Shown here piece by piece: positions 36,975 to 46,400 of a stretch of DNA of 64,000 nt. The notes beneath the pieces were generated by a model, which saw nothing but the letters and a program-made list of their open reading frames with translations, made no database searches and had not been told where the DNA came from. Every line of letters begins with the position of its first letter. Positions within the stretch are counted from its first letter, which is position 1. The position numbers and the translations under genes are program-made. Source of the stretch: Amycolatopsis albispora (GTDB lineage Bacteria > Actinomycetota > Actinomycetes > Mycobacteriales > Pseudonocardiaceae); contig NZ_CP015163.1 of the NCBI RefSeq assembly GCF_003312875.1, positions 6,510,001 through 6,574,000 of the forward strand, read 5' to 3'.

Positions 36975-39017
36975 CTACCCCCGCGGATATCTGGCTTCCC
37001 ACGCCTCCTGCGCCGACGGCTCACGCGCCACGCCGAAACGGTGGAAGTGGTAGAAGGCGTCCCCGGCGAGGTTGTCGATCAGCCCCAGCTGCGGCAGCCG
37101 CGCCACCCACGCCGAGGGCAGGCCCGGAATGCCGCGTTGCGCGCCGACCAGCGCGCCGGTCAGCGCGGCGGTGACCACCGAGCTGCCGGACTGGTTGGCG
37201 GCCAGCAGGATCGCGCCGCCCGGGTCGTGCCCGCGCTTGGCCGCGGCGAACAACGCCCGCAGCAGCACCGATCGCGGCGAACGGCCGTCGCCGATCGACT
37301 CGAGCTGAGCCTTCTCGTCGCCGTTCCAGTCGTCGCGCAGCTCGATCACCCTGGTGAGCTCCGCGCGCAGGGAGTCGTTCTCCGGCAACGACTTCCGGAT
37401 CGCGACCAGCTGCTGGTAGACCGGCATGGCGAGCTGGTCCGGCAAGCCTTCGACCGGGCTGAGCACACCCCACAGCACCCGGACCAGCAGGTCGGCGCAT
37501 TCGGTGACGTCCGGACCGGCCGCCGCGCCGATCAGCTCGTGCGCGATGGCCTGCGAATACGCCACGTCGATGCCGTCGACCGGGGTGCCGCCCGCGATGG
37601 TGGCCGGCAGCGCGGGCGCGAGCAGCGCGGCGAACTCGGCGGGCGCCGGACCGGTGCCCGCGGTCGCGTTGTTCAGCCAGCTCTCCGGCCTGCCGACGCG
37701 CGGCAGCGACGCCGGGACCTCGGCGGTGTCGTTCACCGGCGGCAGCCCGCGGATCACCGCTTCGGTCTGGAACAGCAGCTGGCGGGTGAGGCCGCCGCGG
37801 TCCAGCGTGCCGCCGTCCCAACTGCCGTGTGCCTCGGCTTGCCCGCCGATCGAGTCACCCAGCGCGAAGCCGACGTACGCGCCCGCCACCCGGTTCCAGC
37901 GGAAGTTGCTGCCCTGCTGGGTCGAGATCCGGCGGAAGAACTTGCCGAAGTGCCACGGCTGCGGCGACGGCGAGCCGTCGGTGTTGCGGTGCTCGACGAA
38001 GCCCGCGGCCCACAGGTCGGCCGGCCAGCTCACGGTGGCGCCGGTGGCCGGCGCGCGCAGGTTGCGGAACCACAGCGCGTACGCCCGCGCGTACTGGAGG
38101 CATTCCGCCTCGGTCAGCAGGTAGCCGTACTGCTTGGCCTGCTCGGCCACGAACGGCAGGTGCCCGGTCAGGTACCGCGGCGGGTCGATGCCGAACTCCT
38201 GGACCAGGGCGTCGACGGCCTCGGTCACCGCCTCGCTGTACTCGGCGGGCGTGCCGGGCACCGGCTCGGGGCCCTGGTCGTCGCCGAGGTCGGGCAGCAC
38301 GTGGTTGCGCACCAGTTCGACGCTGTACGTCTCGGGATCCAAGGCGACCGAACCGCCGCCGTCCTGCTCCTGGAACAACCGCCGCAGGGTCTTGCGGGTC
38401 CACGCCTTCACCGTGCCGGGCACGCGCACCGGCGAGGTGTACGCGGTGTTGTCCCCGACGTCGAGCACCTCGCATTCGGTGAGGTGCCGGAAGTAGGTCT
38501 GGTCGTCGATCCAGCCGATCGAGCGGTACTGCCACAGCTTCTCGGCGTCGGTCAGCGGCAGCGGGTAGCCCATCTTCAGCGGTCCGGGCCGGTAGGCGGG
38601 GTTCCGCTGGATGGCGCCGTCGACGGACTCGCGGCGCAGGATCGCCTTCTCCGGCGGCGCCATGGTGGGGAACGCGGCCTGGTCGAAGTCCGAATCGACC
38701 ACCGGCGTCCAGGCTGACGGGCTCTCGTCGGCGACGGCCTGCGGCGGGTTCGGCACCGCCATCGCGGCGGCTTCGTGCCGGAGTTCGCCCCCGTCGTCGG
38801 GCACGAACAGCACCGGCGTCGGGAAGATGCCCGCGCCGATGTCCGTGCCGTCGAGGAAGGCGGCCGCGTTGTAGGGCACGTTCCAGCCGTCGCCGTTGCG
38901 GGCGACGTATTCGGTGCGGACACGCAGGCCCTCGCCGCCGTCCTGCTCGCGCAGCCACGCCTCGGCGCGGCCGATCGCCTGCTCCCGGGTGCTCTCGGTG
39001 ATCTTGTTGGTGCTCAC
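36975..39017 (-). CDS. YrhB-like + degenerate ARH protein B
   Basis: 680 residues from GTG 39017, overlapping the previous stop (GTGA); an ATG at 39041 is the alternative. The N-terminal ~90 residues (EQAIGRAEAWLREQ, DGWNVPYNAAAFLDG) resemble the YrhB immunity-type domain. A middle block contains NPAYRPGPLKMGYPLP. The C-terminal ~300 residues align with ARH (GAYVGFALGDSIGGQAE, RQLLFQTEAVIRG, GALVGAQRGIPGLPSAWVARLPQL), but TDDTQM reads LTRQLLF and GGDSDST reads QSGSSVV, so the metal site is lost. Possibly an immunity protein acting by binding only. Confidence 0.68.
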   Translation of the reverse strand: MSTNKITESTREQAIGRAEAWLREQDGGEGLRVRTEYVARNGDGWNVPYNAAAFLDGTDIGAGIFPTPVLFVPDDGGELRHEAAAMAVPNPPQAVADESPSAWTPVVDSDFDQAAFPTMAPPEKAILRRESVDGAIQRNPAYRPGPLKMGYPLPLTDAEKLWQYRSIGWIDDQTYFRHLTECEVLDVGDNTAYTSPVRVPGTVKAWTRKTLRRLFQEQDGGGSVALDPETYSVELVRNHVLPDLGDDQGPEPVPGTPAEYSEAVTEAVDALVQEFGIDPPRYLTGHLPFVAEQAKQYGYLLTEAECLQYARAYALWFRNLRAPATGATVSWPADLWAAGFVEHRNTDGSPSPQPWHFGKFFRRISTQQGSNFRWNRVAGAYVGFALGDSIGGQAEAHGSWDGGTLDRGGLTRQLLFQTEAVIRGLPPVNDTAEVPASLPRVGRPESWLNNATAGTGPAPAEFAALLAPALPATIAGGTPVDGIDVAYSQAIAHELIGAAAGPDVTECADLLVRVLWGVLSPVEGLPDQLAMPVYQQLVAIRKSLPENDSLRAELTRVIELRDDWNGDEKAQLESIGDGRSPRSVLLRALFAAAKRGHDPGGAILLAANQSGSSVVTAALTGALVGAQRGIPGLPSAWVARLPQLGLIDNLAGDAFYHFHRFGVAREPSAQEAWEARYPRG

Positions 39018-41137
39018 GATCGCGGGTACCGCCTCGCCCATCCTGAAGTGCTCTCGAAAACCGGGCTGAACTGGTCGAAGTGCCAGAACGCGTCGCTGGC
39101 CAGGTTCTCCACCAGGTAACGCGAGCGCAGGCTGGACAGCCAGGGCAGGCCCGGCAGGCCGACGCGGGCCCCGATCAGCGCACCCGCCAGCGCGCCGGTC
39201 AGCGGTCGCCTGCCGCCGTGGTCGATCGACCGCCGCAGCGCTTGCTCCGGGTAGTTCTCGTGCCCGGTGACCGCGCTGAGCGCCTGGGCCAGCACGGTGT
39301 CGCTGTCGGTGCCGGAGCCGAAGTCGGACGGCTTCGGCACGAACGGGATCTTCGACTGCGGTTCCAGCCGCATCAGCGCGCCGTCGACCGTCCGCCGCAG
39401 GCCCGGCCAGGCGTCGTCGGCGCACAGGCCGCGCGCGGCGGTGACCGGCGGGCAGACCTTGTTGCTGGTGAGCAACTGGTCGAACAGCGTCGCCAGGAAG
39501 GCGGCCGCCTCGAGGTCCGGCTCCGAACCGTGGGTCAGCCCGGCAAGCCGACGGGCCGCTTCGGCGACCCCACCGGTGATGCCTTCACCCGCGTACCCGT
39601 TGGTCAGCGCGGCGGGCAGGGCGGCCAGCAGCGCGCCCGCGCCACTGCCCGTGCCCGGGTTCTCCCTCGCCAGCTCGCGGACCGCGGCCAGCTCACCCGC
39701 GTCCGGCTCGGTGACGGCACGCAGCTCGGGCACCCGGACCAGCCAGCCATCGACCTCACCGGGCACCGGCTCGCCCCGCGTGTGCAGCCAGCGCAGCAGG
39801 CCACGAGCCGCGGCGACGGTGAACTGACCTTCCTGTTGCGGGTCCTCGCGGTGCGGGCTCCGGATGATGCCTTCGGTCAGGAACAGCAGCTGCTGCGTCA
39901 ACGGCCCGAGCGGCACGTCCTCGCCCAGCCGGCCGTGGATGCCCAGCGCCTCACCGAGCGCGAACCCGGCGAAGGCGCCGGTCACCCGGTGCCAGCCGTG
40001 CTTGAACCCGGGATTGCCCTTGTCGAAGTACTTGCCGAAGGTGTTCAGCCGCGGCGCGGCCTCGCCACCGTCGCCGTATCCCGGCTGCAGGCCGTTCGAC
40101 TCCAGGTCCACCGGCCAGCGGGCGCCGTCGTCGAGCCGGAGCCGCTCACGCCAGGTCCGCCCGAGCACGGTCAGCCGGATTTCCTCGTCGGTCAGCTCAT
40201 ACCCGTTGCGGCGGGCCCAGTCGACCGCGTGCATCGGCGGCGAGACCGGGGTCGGCAGCGCGATCTTCGCGGCGGCCTCGGCGGCGAAGGTCCTGAGCTC
40301 CTCGCTCGCGGCCAGCCCGGTGATCTTCTTGTCCACGGGCTGCCGGTAACGCGGGTAGGTGGCCAGCACCGCGGTCAGCTCGGCCGCGCTGACCTGCTGG
40401 CGGTACTGCGGCCCGCCGTCGAGGTTCAGGTTCGGCGCCGGCTCCTGCTTCATCAGCGTGGCCAGGTCGACGTGCCACCAGCGGTGCGCGTGCTCGGGCA
40501 GGTGCCGCGGGTCGCTGTAGCTGAGCAGCCGGTGTTCGCGCTGGTCGTAGGCGGTGCGCGGGACGCGGTCGTTTTCCCCGATCGGGATGAAGACCTCGGT
40601 GCTGACCAGGCCGATCAGGAAGCGCTCGCGGTCCAGCCAGCCGGCGTCGTGGAAGGCGAGCAGGTACTCCAGCGCGTTGCGCGGGCGCTCCCTGCCCAGC
40701 CGCACCGGGCCCGGCCGGTAGTCGGGGTTCTCGCGCTGCTCGGTGCCGTCGGTCCCGTCGGGCAGGACCTGCCGCCAGCCGCCGATCGCGGCGAGCGGCA
40801 CGCCGAGATGGCTGAGGCCGGAGTCGCGGAACTCCTGGTCGACGAGCTCCTTCCAGTGCTCCTGACCGGGCCAGCGCGCCGGAATGCTCAGCCCGCCCGG
40901 GTGCGGCGCGGCCTGGCGCACCTGCCCGTCGGGCTCGCGCACCACCATGTTCGGCGGCGGGAAGATCTCCTTGCCCGCGTCACCCCCGTCCAGGAAGGCG
41001 ACCGCGTTGTAGGGCACCGACCAGCCCTCGGGCACCCGGCGCACCTTGTCCGTGTCGACCCGGACCGTGCGCTGGTCCGGCCCGTGCACGGCACGCAGCC
41101 AGTCCTCGACCCTGGCTACCGCTTCAGCCGCTTCCAC
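39014..41137 (-). CDS. YrhB-like + degenerate ARH protein A
   Basis: 707 residues from GTG 41137, two bases after the TNT-related 2 stop. It has the same plan as its downstream paralogue: a YrhB-like head (EAVARVEDWLRAVHG, EGWSVPYNAVAFLDGG), the NPDYRPGPVRLGRERP block, and an ARH-like C-terminus (GAFAGFALGEALGIHGRLG, LTQQLLFLTEGIIRS, GALAGALIGARVGLPGLPWL). TDDTQM is replaced by LGPLTQQLLF and GGDSDST by GGRRPLT. No catalytic metal site remains. The function is unknown; immunity by occlusion is inference. Confidence 0.68.
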   Translation of the reverse strand: MEAAEAVARVEDWLRAVHGPDQRTVRVDTDKVRRVPEGWSVPYNAVAFLDGGDAGKEIFPPPNMVVREPDGQVRQAAPHPGGLSIPARWPGQEHWKELVDQEFRDSGLSHLGVPLAAIGGWRQVLPDGTDGTEQRENPDYRPGPVRLGRERPRNALEYLLAFHDAGWLDRERFLIGLVSTEVFIPIGENDRVPRTAYDQREHRLLSYSDPRHLPEHAHRWWHVDLATLMKQEPAPNLNLDGGPQYRQQVSAAELTAVLATYPRYRQPVDKKITGLAASEELRTFAAEAAAKIALPTPVSPPMHAVDWARRNGYELTDEEIRLTVLGRTWRERLRLDDGARWPVDLESNGLQPGYGDGGEAAPRLNTFGKYFDKGNPGFKHGWHRVTGAFAGFALGEALGIHGRLGEDVPLGPLTQQLLFLTEGIIRSPHREDPQQEGQFTVAAARGLLRWLHTRGEPVPGEVDGWLVRVPELRAVTEPDAGELAAVRELARENPGTGSGAGALLAALPAALTNGYAGEGITGGVAEAARRLAGLTHGSEPDLEAAAFLATLFDQLLTSNKVCPPVTAARGLCADDAWPGLRRTVDGALMRLEPQSKIPFVPKPSDFGSGTDSDTVLAQALSAVTGHENYPEQALRRSIDHGGRRPLTGALAGALIGARVGLPGLPWLSSLRSRYLVENLASDAFWHFDQFSPVFESTSGWARRYPRS

Positions 41138-41139
41138 GC

Positions 41140-42912
41140 TCAGACCGTTCCTTCCAGACTTCCGTCACTGGTGTGCTCGGTGATCGTCCTGGGGAGAACG
41201 TAGGCGATCGCTCCCCCGGGCAGGTTCGCCCAGGGCACGGTGATCCCGGTGATCACGTACAGCGGGCGGGCCAGCCGATACCGGCGTTCCGCGCTTTCCC
41301 GCTCCAGCGGCAGGGAGGTGGTGGGGAACCGCACCCCGGTGTGGTGCACCAGGTTGCCGTGTTCGTCACCGAAACGCACGACAACCGTACCGGCGGCGAG
41401 CCGGATCAGGCGCTTGTTCCGCAACAACGTCAGCGGCGGTTCGCCGTCGACCGGCTGGATCGGCCAGTCGGCCAGTTCGCGGGCGGTCTCCAACGGGCTC
41501 TCGGCGCCCGCGGTGATCCGCGCCGGGTGCAGCAGCACCGCGCCGAGCAGCTGCTGCGCGGCGTCCTCCACCCGGGTGAAGTAACACGGATCGACCGGCT
41601 CGCCGCCCTGGTAGCGGGCGACTTCCCAGCCCTGCTCGGTGTGCTTGAGGCTCCACGCGTCATCCGCGGAGTCACCCAGCCGGTAGGCGTTCGGCCACAC
41701 GCCGGCCTCGTCGAGGCGGGCACGCAGGGTCGCCAGCGTCTCCGCGCCGTCCAGCTCCGGGCCGACCTGGGTCTCCAGCTCGGCGGCCAGGTCACCGGTG
41801 CTCGGCTCGAACTGCTCGGGGTCCGGCTTCGGGCGCGGCTCACCGAGCAGGTCGGCGGCCGCGGTCAGCCGGTGCAGCCGGTCCACGTGCGGGGTCTGGT
41901 ACCGCTGCGCGCGGATGTGCGCGACCAGGTCCTGGTCCGGCGGCGTGCCGTGCTTGCGCAGGTAGTGGGCCGCCGACGCGTGCCAGATCCAGGTGCCGTC
42001 GGTGTGGTAGCGCTCGGGCACGTCCGGCTCGTCGTCCGGGGCGAAGATGTCCGGGCCCGGCTGGTCGCCGATGAGCACCACGGGCGAGCGTTCGAGGTAG
42101 TGCAGGATCGCCGGGATCTCCTCGTCGGCGGGCGCGGGCCGGTCGACCACCGGGCGCTCGCCGGGGGTGTAGGCGTCCACGATCCGCGCGTGCTGGAAGA
42201 CCACGGCCAGCGGCAGGCCCGCTTTTTGGCGCAGCCAGCGGGGAATGTGCTCGTCGTCGCGGGGGAACTGCTCGAGTTCCCTGGCGAAGGCGGTGCGGGT
42301 GGGCAGCCCCGGCCGGTCCGGCGGGCGCTTCCACTCCGGCGGGTTGAGCAGGTCGAAGTCGAAGTCGAACTGGCTGCCGCGCAGCGTGTACCGCGCCTGC
42401 AGCCAGGCGCCGGCGCCCTTCTCGTACATGCCGGCACGCAGCTCGGTCAGCAGCTCACCCACCTCGGGCGGCGCGGACCAGAAGAGGGTGCCCTGCTCGC
42501 CGGTGGCGCTGACCTCGATCTCGGTGTACCCGCCGAGCTGGCGGAAGTCGACGGTCACCGTGCCGTTCTCCGGCCGCAGCGGGACGAGCGCGCGCCCGAT
42601 GCCGATCAGCAGCTTGCCGCGCTCCTCCTCGGACAGCGGCTGGACCGGCGGCGTGGTGGTGCTGGTGACGTCGATGCGGACCTGCCAGAGCGCGGTCAGC
42701 TGATCCGGGGTCGCCTTGTCGACATAACCACCCGCTTCGCCCTCGGGAATGCCGAGTTCCGCCGCGCGCTCGGCGTCGTCCTTGCTCCAGGACAGCAGGA
42801 AGTGCGGGGCGGTGTAGCCCGCCACCTGGAACTCCTCGTCCTTGTAGGTGGCGAACGCCTGCAACCAGGCCCGGCCTGCCAGGCCCTGGTGCAGCTCATG
42901 CGGCTGGGTCAT
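41140..42912 (-). CDS. TNT-related protein 2 with YezG-like domain
   Basis: 590 residues from ATG 42912 behind GAGGAA. The plan matches TNT-related protein 1: a YezG/DUF600-like domain (about 95-230, with RYTLRGSQFDFDFDLLNPPEW), TDGTWIWHASAAHYLRKHG, and a TNT-like C-terminus (AAGTVVVRFGDEHGNLV, GITVPWANLPGGAIAYVLP). The same two usually conserved residues are missing (TTSLPL for RALP, AIAYVL for GTQY). It lies 99 bp after the small gene that follows the large effector, the largest gap inside the island. Confidence 0.7.
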   Translation of the reverse strand: MTQPHELHQGLAGRAWLQAFATYKDEEFQVAGYTAPHFLLSWSKDDAERAAELGIPEGEAGGYVDKATPDQLTALWQVRIDVTSTTTPPVQPLSEEERGKLLIGIGRALVPLRPENGTVTVDFRQLGGYTEIEVSATGEQGTLFWSAPPEVGELLTELRAGMYEKGAGAWLQARYTLRGSQFDFDFDLLNPPEWKRPPDRPGLPTRTAFARELEQFPRDDEHIPRWLRQKAGLPLAVVFQHARIVDAYTPGERPVVDRPAPADEEIPAILHYLERSPVVLIGDQPGPDIFAPDDEPDVPERYHTDGTWIWHASAAHYLRKHGTPPDQDLVAHIRAQRYQTPHVDRLHRLTAAADLLGEPRPKPDPEQFEPSTGDLAAELETQVGPELDGAETLATLRARLDEAGVWPNAYRLGDSADDAWSLKHTEQGWEVARYQGGEPVDPCYFTRVEDAAQQLLGAVLLHPARITAGAESPLETARELADWPIQPVDGEPPLTLLRNKRLIRLAAGTVVVRFGDEHGNLVHHTGVRFPTTSLPLERESAERRYRLARPLYVITGITVPWANLPGGAIAYVLPRTITEHTSDGSLEGTV

Positions 42913-43011
42913 GCGGTGTTCCTCGAAGCTGGAGAGCTAACCGTAGGGAACCTTCCCACGATTCGGCGCGGCCGTGGGGTGACCTCAGACATCGCCAGGC
43001 CAGTTCACGCA

Positions 43012-43449
43012 TCACACGTTCTTGCGGCGAACCGTGAAGCTCGGCGGCTCCCCGGCCGCTCGCCGGGCGAGTTCGTCCTCCCACATGGCGAAGGTGCGCC
43101 GCTGGATCGAGCTGATCAGCTCGACCTCCTCGTCCGAGAGCCGCCGGTTTTCCGCCTCGGCCTGGTCGTAGATCGAGTCGATCGTGTCGTACAGCGCGAA
43201 GATCGGCCCGTCGCCGGTGAGTTGCTGCCGGATCCGTTCGGTGCGCTGGACGAACTGCTCGCGGTCGAGCGGGCTGATGTCGCTGTCGGAGGTGGCGAAG
43301 AGGGCCTTCTGGACGGGGGCGTTCGCCGGTTCGAATTCGCCGGTGTCCCAGTTGAGCAGGGAGCCGGCGAGCCCACCGTCCGGTGTCGAGTCGATGACGA
43401 AGGTCCGCCCGAAGTACAGGAAGTACGACGGTGTCTCGATGGTCATCAC
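43012..43449 (-). CDS. Small protein overlapping the effector; candidate immunity
   Basis: 145 residues, starting at GTG 43449 or ATG 43446. The GTG overlaps the TGA of the 2,539-residue gene by two bases. I do not recognise the family. It is acidic, mostly helical in appearance (DREQFVQRTERIRQQLTG, DEEVELISSIQRRTFAMWEDELARR) and has no signal peptide or membrane segment. The gene directly after a polymorphic toxin is usually its immunity gene, so it may protect against the RelA/SpoT-like C-terminus. This rests on position only. Confidence 0.6.
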   Translation of the reverse strand: MMTIETPSYFLYFGRTFVIDSTPDGGLAGSLLNWDTGEFEPANAPVQKALFATSDSDISPLDREQFVQRTERIRQQLTGDGPIFALYDTIDSIYDQAEAENRRLSDEEVELISSIQRRTFAMWEDELARRAAGEPPSFTVRRKNV

Positions 43450-46400
43450 TCAATCCTTCGGGTGTAGTTCCGCGGCTCGGTCTCCGAACCGCCCGCCAAC
43501 CGGAAGGCTTCGCCGAACCGGATCCGCTCCTCGTTGAGGATCGAGCCGATCATCGCCCGCTCCTCGGGGGTCAGCTCCCGGTCGCCGTCCGCGCCGACCG
43601 GACGGCTCGGATCCTCGTTCGCCACCGCCTGGAAGTCACGGAGGACTTCGTAGAGCGCGTGCTCGTAGGCCGCCACGTCGTCGATCGCCTTGACGTGCAA
43701 CCGCAGCTCGGCGATGTGGTAGTTCCCGTCGCCGAGGTCCAGCCGGACGTTCATCTGCAGGTCGCGGTAGCCGCTCTTCTGCGGCTTCACGAACCGGTCG
43801 GAGAAGTCGACCACCCTGATCTTCGACCCGGGGCGGCGGCTCTCCTCGAGCACCTTCGCCAGTCCTTCGTAGGCCTGGTCCACCGTCTGGTACTGCACGA
43901 TCGAGCCGACCAGGTCGTTCAGCTTGTCGGCGTGCCCGTCGTAACCGGCGATCTTGTCCATCGCGCGGACCTTGCTCTTCGGCACTTCCCGCGACTTGAC
44001 CTTGACGCCCTCGGCGTCACCCGCGATCCGCTCCGCGAACTCGCGCAGCATGGTGTTCTTTTCGTCCCAACCCTCGTACAGCGAGTCGAGGTACTCGCGC
44101 CGGTAGTCGGGGTCGTCCTTCCGGCTTTCGTCGAAGCCCGGCTGCCGCAGGTCCTTGGGCCTGACCTGCTTGATCTCCTCGAAGCCTTCGGCCGAAAGCC
44201 GGGCCTGCTCCGGGGTGAGGTCGCTGGGCGCGGGCTTCGGGTCCGCCTTGTAGGAGTCGGCGAGTTCGGCGGGGCCGCCGCTGTAGTCGCGCACTTCGCG
44301 CACGCAGGACTCCAGCACCTCGACCGCGCCTTCGTACCGCAGCACGTTGCACAGGGTCTGCGGCCGCCGCGTCAGCGAGTTCTCCAGGAACGGGGTTTCC
44401 TGCATGATCCGGGCCACGGTCGGGCCGGTGGCCGAATCCAGCATCATCGCCCGGATCGCGTCGCCGATCGGCAGCTGCTGGCCGTTGACCTTGACGGTGG
44501 CTTCCGGGTCCCGCGCGGTGATCTCGTTGCCTTCGCGGATCGCCTGCTGCATGCGGTCGCTTTCCAGGTATGCCTGGATTTCCTCGCGCGTGGGCAGCGG
44601 GCTCTCGTGCTCCGGCGTGGGGTCATGGCCGGGCGTGGAGTCCTGGCGCGGCGGTTCGGCCATGCCGTAACCGCGGTCCGCGGCCGGCGTCAGGTCCGGC
44701 ACGGTGTGCGAAACCGACGGCACCGGACGCCCGTCCGGCCCGATCCGCGACGGCCGCACCTCGTAACCCGACCGCGGCGGCAGCCCCGCACCCGGCGGGT
44801 CCTGCCGGAACGCGATCCGCGGGTCCACCGGCGCGTCCGGCTTCTGGAAGGCGATGCGCGGATCGACCGGCGCGTCCGGCTTCGGCGAAGGCGACGGCGA
44901 CGGCGAGGGCACCGGCTGCGTGGTGTCCGCCGACGCCGTGGTGTCGGTGTCGGTCTTGGCCTGCTGCTTCTCGTTGTGCAGCTCGACCGCCTTCGCCGGG
45001 TCGAACGGCATCGTCTTCAGGTCGACCGGCGGGTGCGGCAGGCTCATCAGCGAGTTGCTCTGCGGGTCGATGAAGGCCACACCCTCCTTGGTGTGCACCA
45101 CCTCGGCCACGTGCCCGTAGACGTTGCCGTCGTCACCGCGGTACTGCACGGCGATCACCGCGCGCGAACCGATCGGCTGGTCCCGCATGGTGCGGATGAC
45201 GTCGTCGTAATCACCGTGCGAGCGCCAGTCCCCGCCGCCGAGGTTCTCCCGCACGTAGTCCAGCGTGCCCATGGACGCCATGTCCTGGGGCAGCAGCCTG
45301 CCCGCTTCGGCGTCGATGCCGCCGAGGCGCAGCGCGTGCGCGACCATGCCGCGCGTGCAGTTCGTCTGGTACCCGTTGGCGAACGCGTCCGGCGAGTAGA
45401 AGTTCGGGTTGACCCCGGCCATCTCCGGATGCCGCTCGGCGATGTACTTCGCCTGCTGGTTCGGGTTCGCGGTGTCGGCGTGGATGGCCGGTTCGCTCGG
45501 CGGGTTGGTCGCCCGCGCCAGCGGTGCCCAGTCGTGGTCGCCGACCTGGCTGGAGTCCATCGCCGGGCCGTCGGGCCCCTGGTCGGCGCCCGCGTAACCA
45601 CCCTCGTCGTTGCCGTTGAGCGCATCGGCGATGTCCCGCTGCGGCGACGGCGACGGCGTGCTGCCCTCCGGCGGCGGGTTGAGCGTGGTGAGGCCGTCGA
45701 ACGGCGACGGGGCCGACTGCGCCCTGGCCGCGTTCTCCCGCTCGTTCGCCGCGCACTGCTCGCGCCGCTCCGCCATCTTCTGCTCGGCGGTGTCCCGGTC
45801 GACCCAGCGCGGATCGCCCTCGACGATCTCCTCGGCCCGGATGTACAGCTTTTCCCGGCCGGTCACCGGATCGGTGATCATCCGGTTCTCGTGCACGTAG
45901 AGCTGCGTGGCCGGCTTGCCGAGCGACTCGCCCTCGGCCCGGTTCTGCGACAGCTGCTCCACGTCGCGGAAGGTCTTCGAGTCGATGTGCATCTCGACGT
46001 CGGGACCGAACTTGGTGCGCTGGTCCGGTGAGAGCTTCTTGCTCGCGCTCACCGGCGCGGTCTCGACGGCGGTCTGCCCGACCGGGTACTGGTCGCGGAA
46101 CTGCTGGAGCTTGACCGGGTCGCCGTCGAAGTTCAGCCCGCGGATCAGCTCGCCCGGCGTCGGCTCGATCTTGTTCAGCGCGCCGACCAGTGCCCTGACC
46201 TGCTGCTGCGCGGTGTCGAAGGCCGGATGTCCGGGGCCTTCGCGGTGCGCCGCGTTGGCGGTCGAGTAGAAGTCGTGGCCGGTGTAACCGCGGATCACCG
46301 TGGCGTCCTCGTCGGACAACCTGGCGTACTGCGGGTTCTCGTTGCGCGCCTTGACGGCGTCGGCCTGGACGCTCTCGTGCCTGCCGTCGCCCTGGAACGC

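Noticed and set aside
33447..38717. A 1,756-codon open frame on the plus strand opposite the ARH genes
   Set aside because: It is antisense to clear ARH and YrhB/ARH coding frames. Its composition (Arg/Val/His/Gln-rich) and lack of any motif mark it as a high-GC shadow.
39042..39425. N-terminal extension of YrhB/ARH protein B
   Set aside because: The extra 128 codons are a shadow of the upstream gene. The homologous helix begins just after GTG 39017, which overlaps the upstream stop.
42896..43453. An alternative frame over the small candidate immunity gene
   Set aside because: It is Arg/His/Pro-rich with no ribosome site, while the frame of 43012-43449 has balanced composition and couples to the effector stop.
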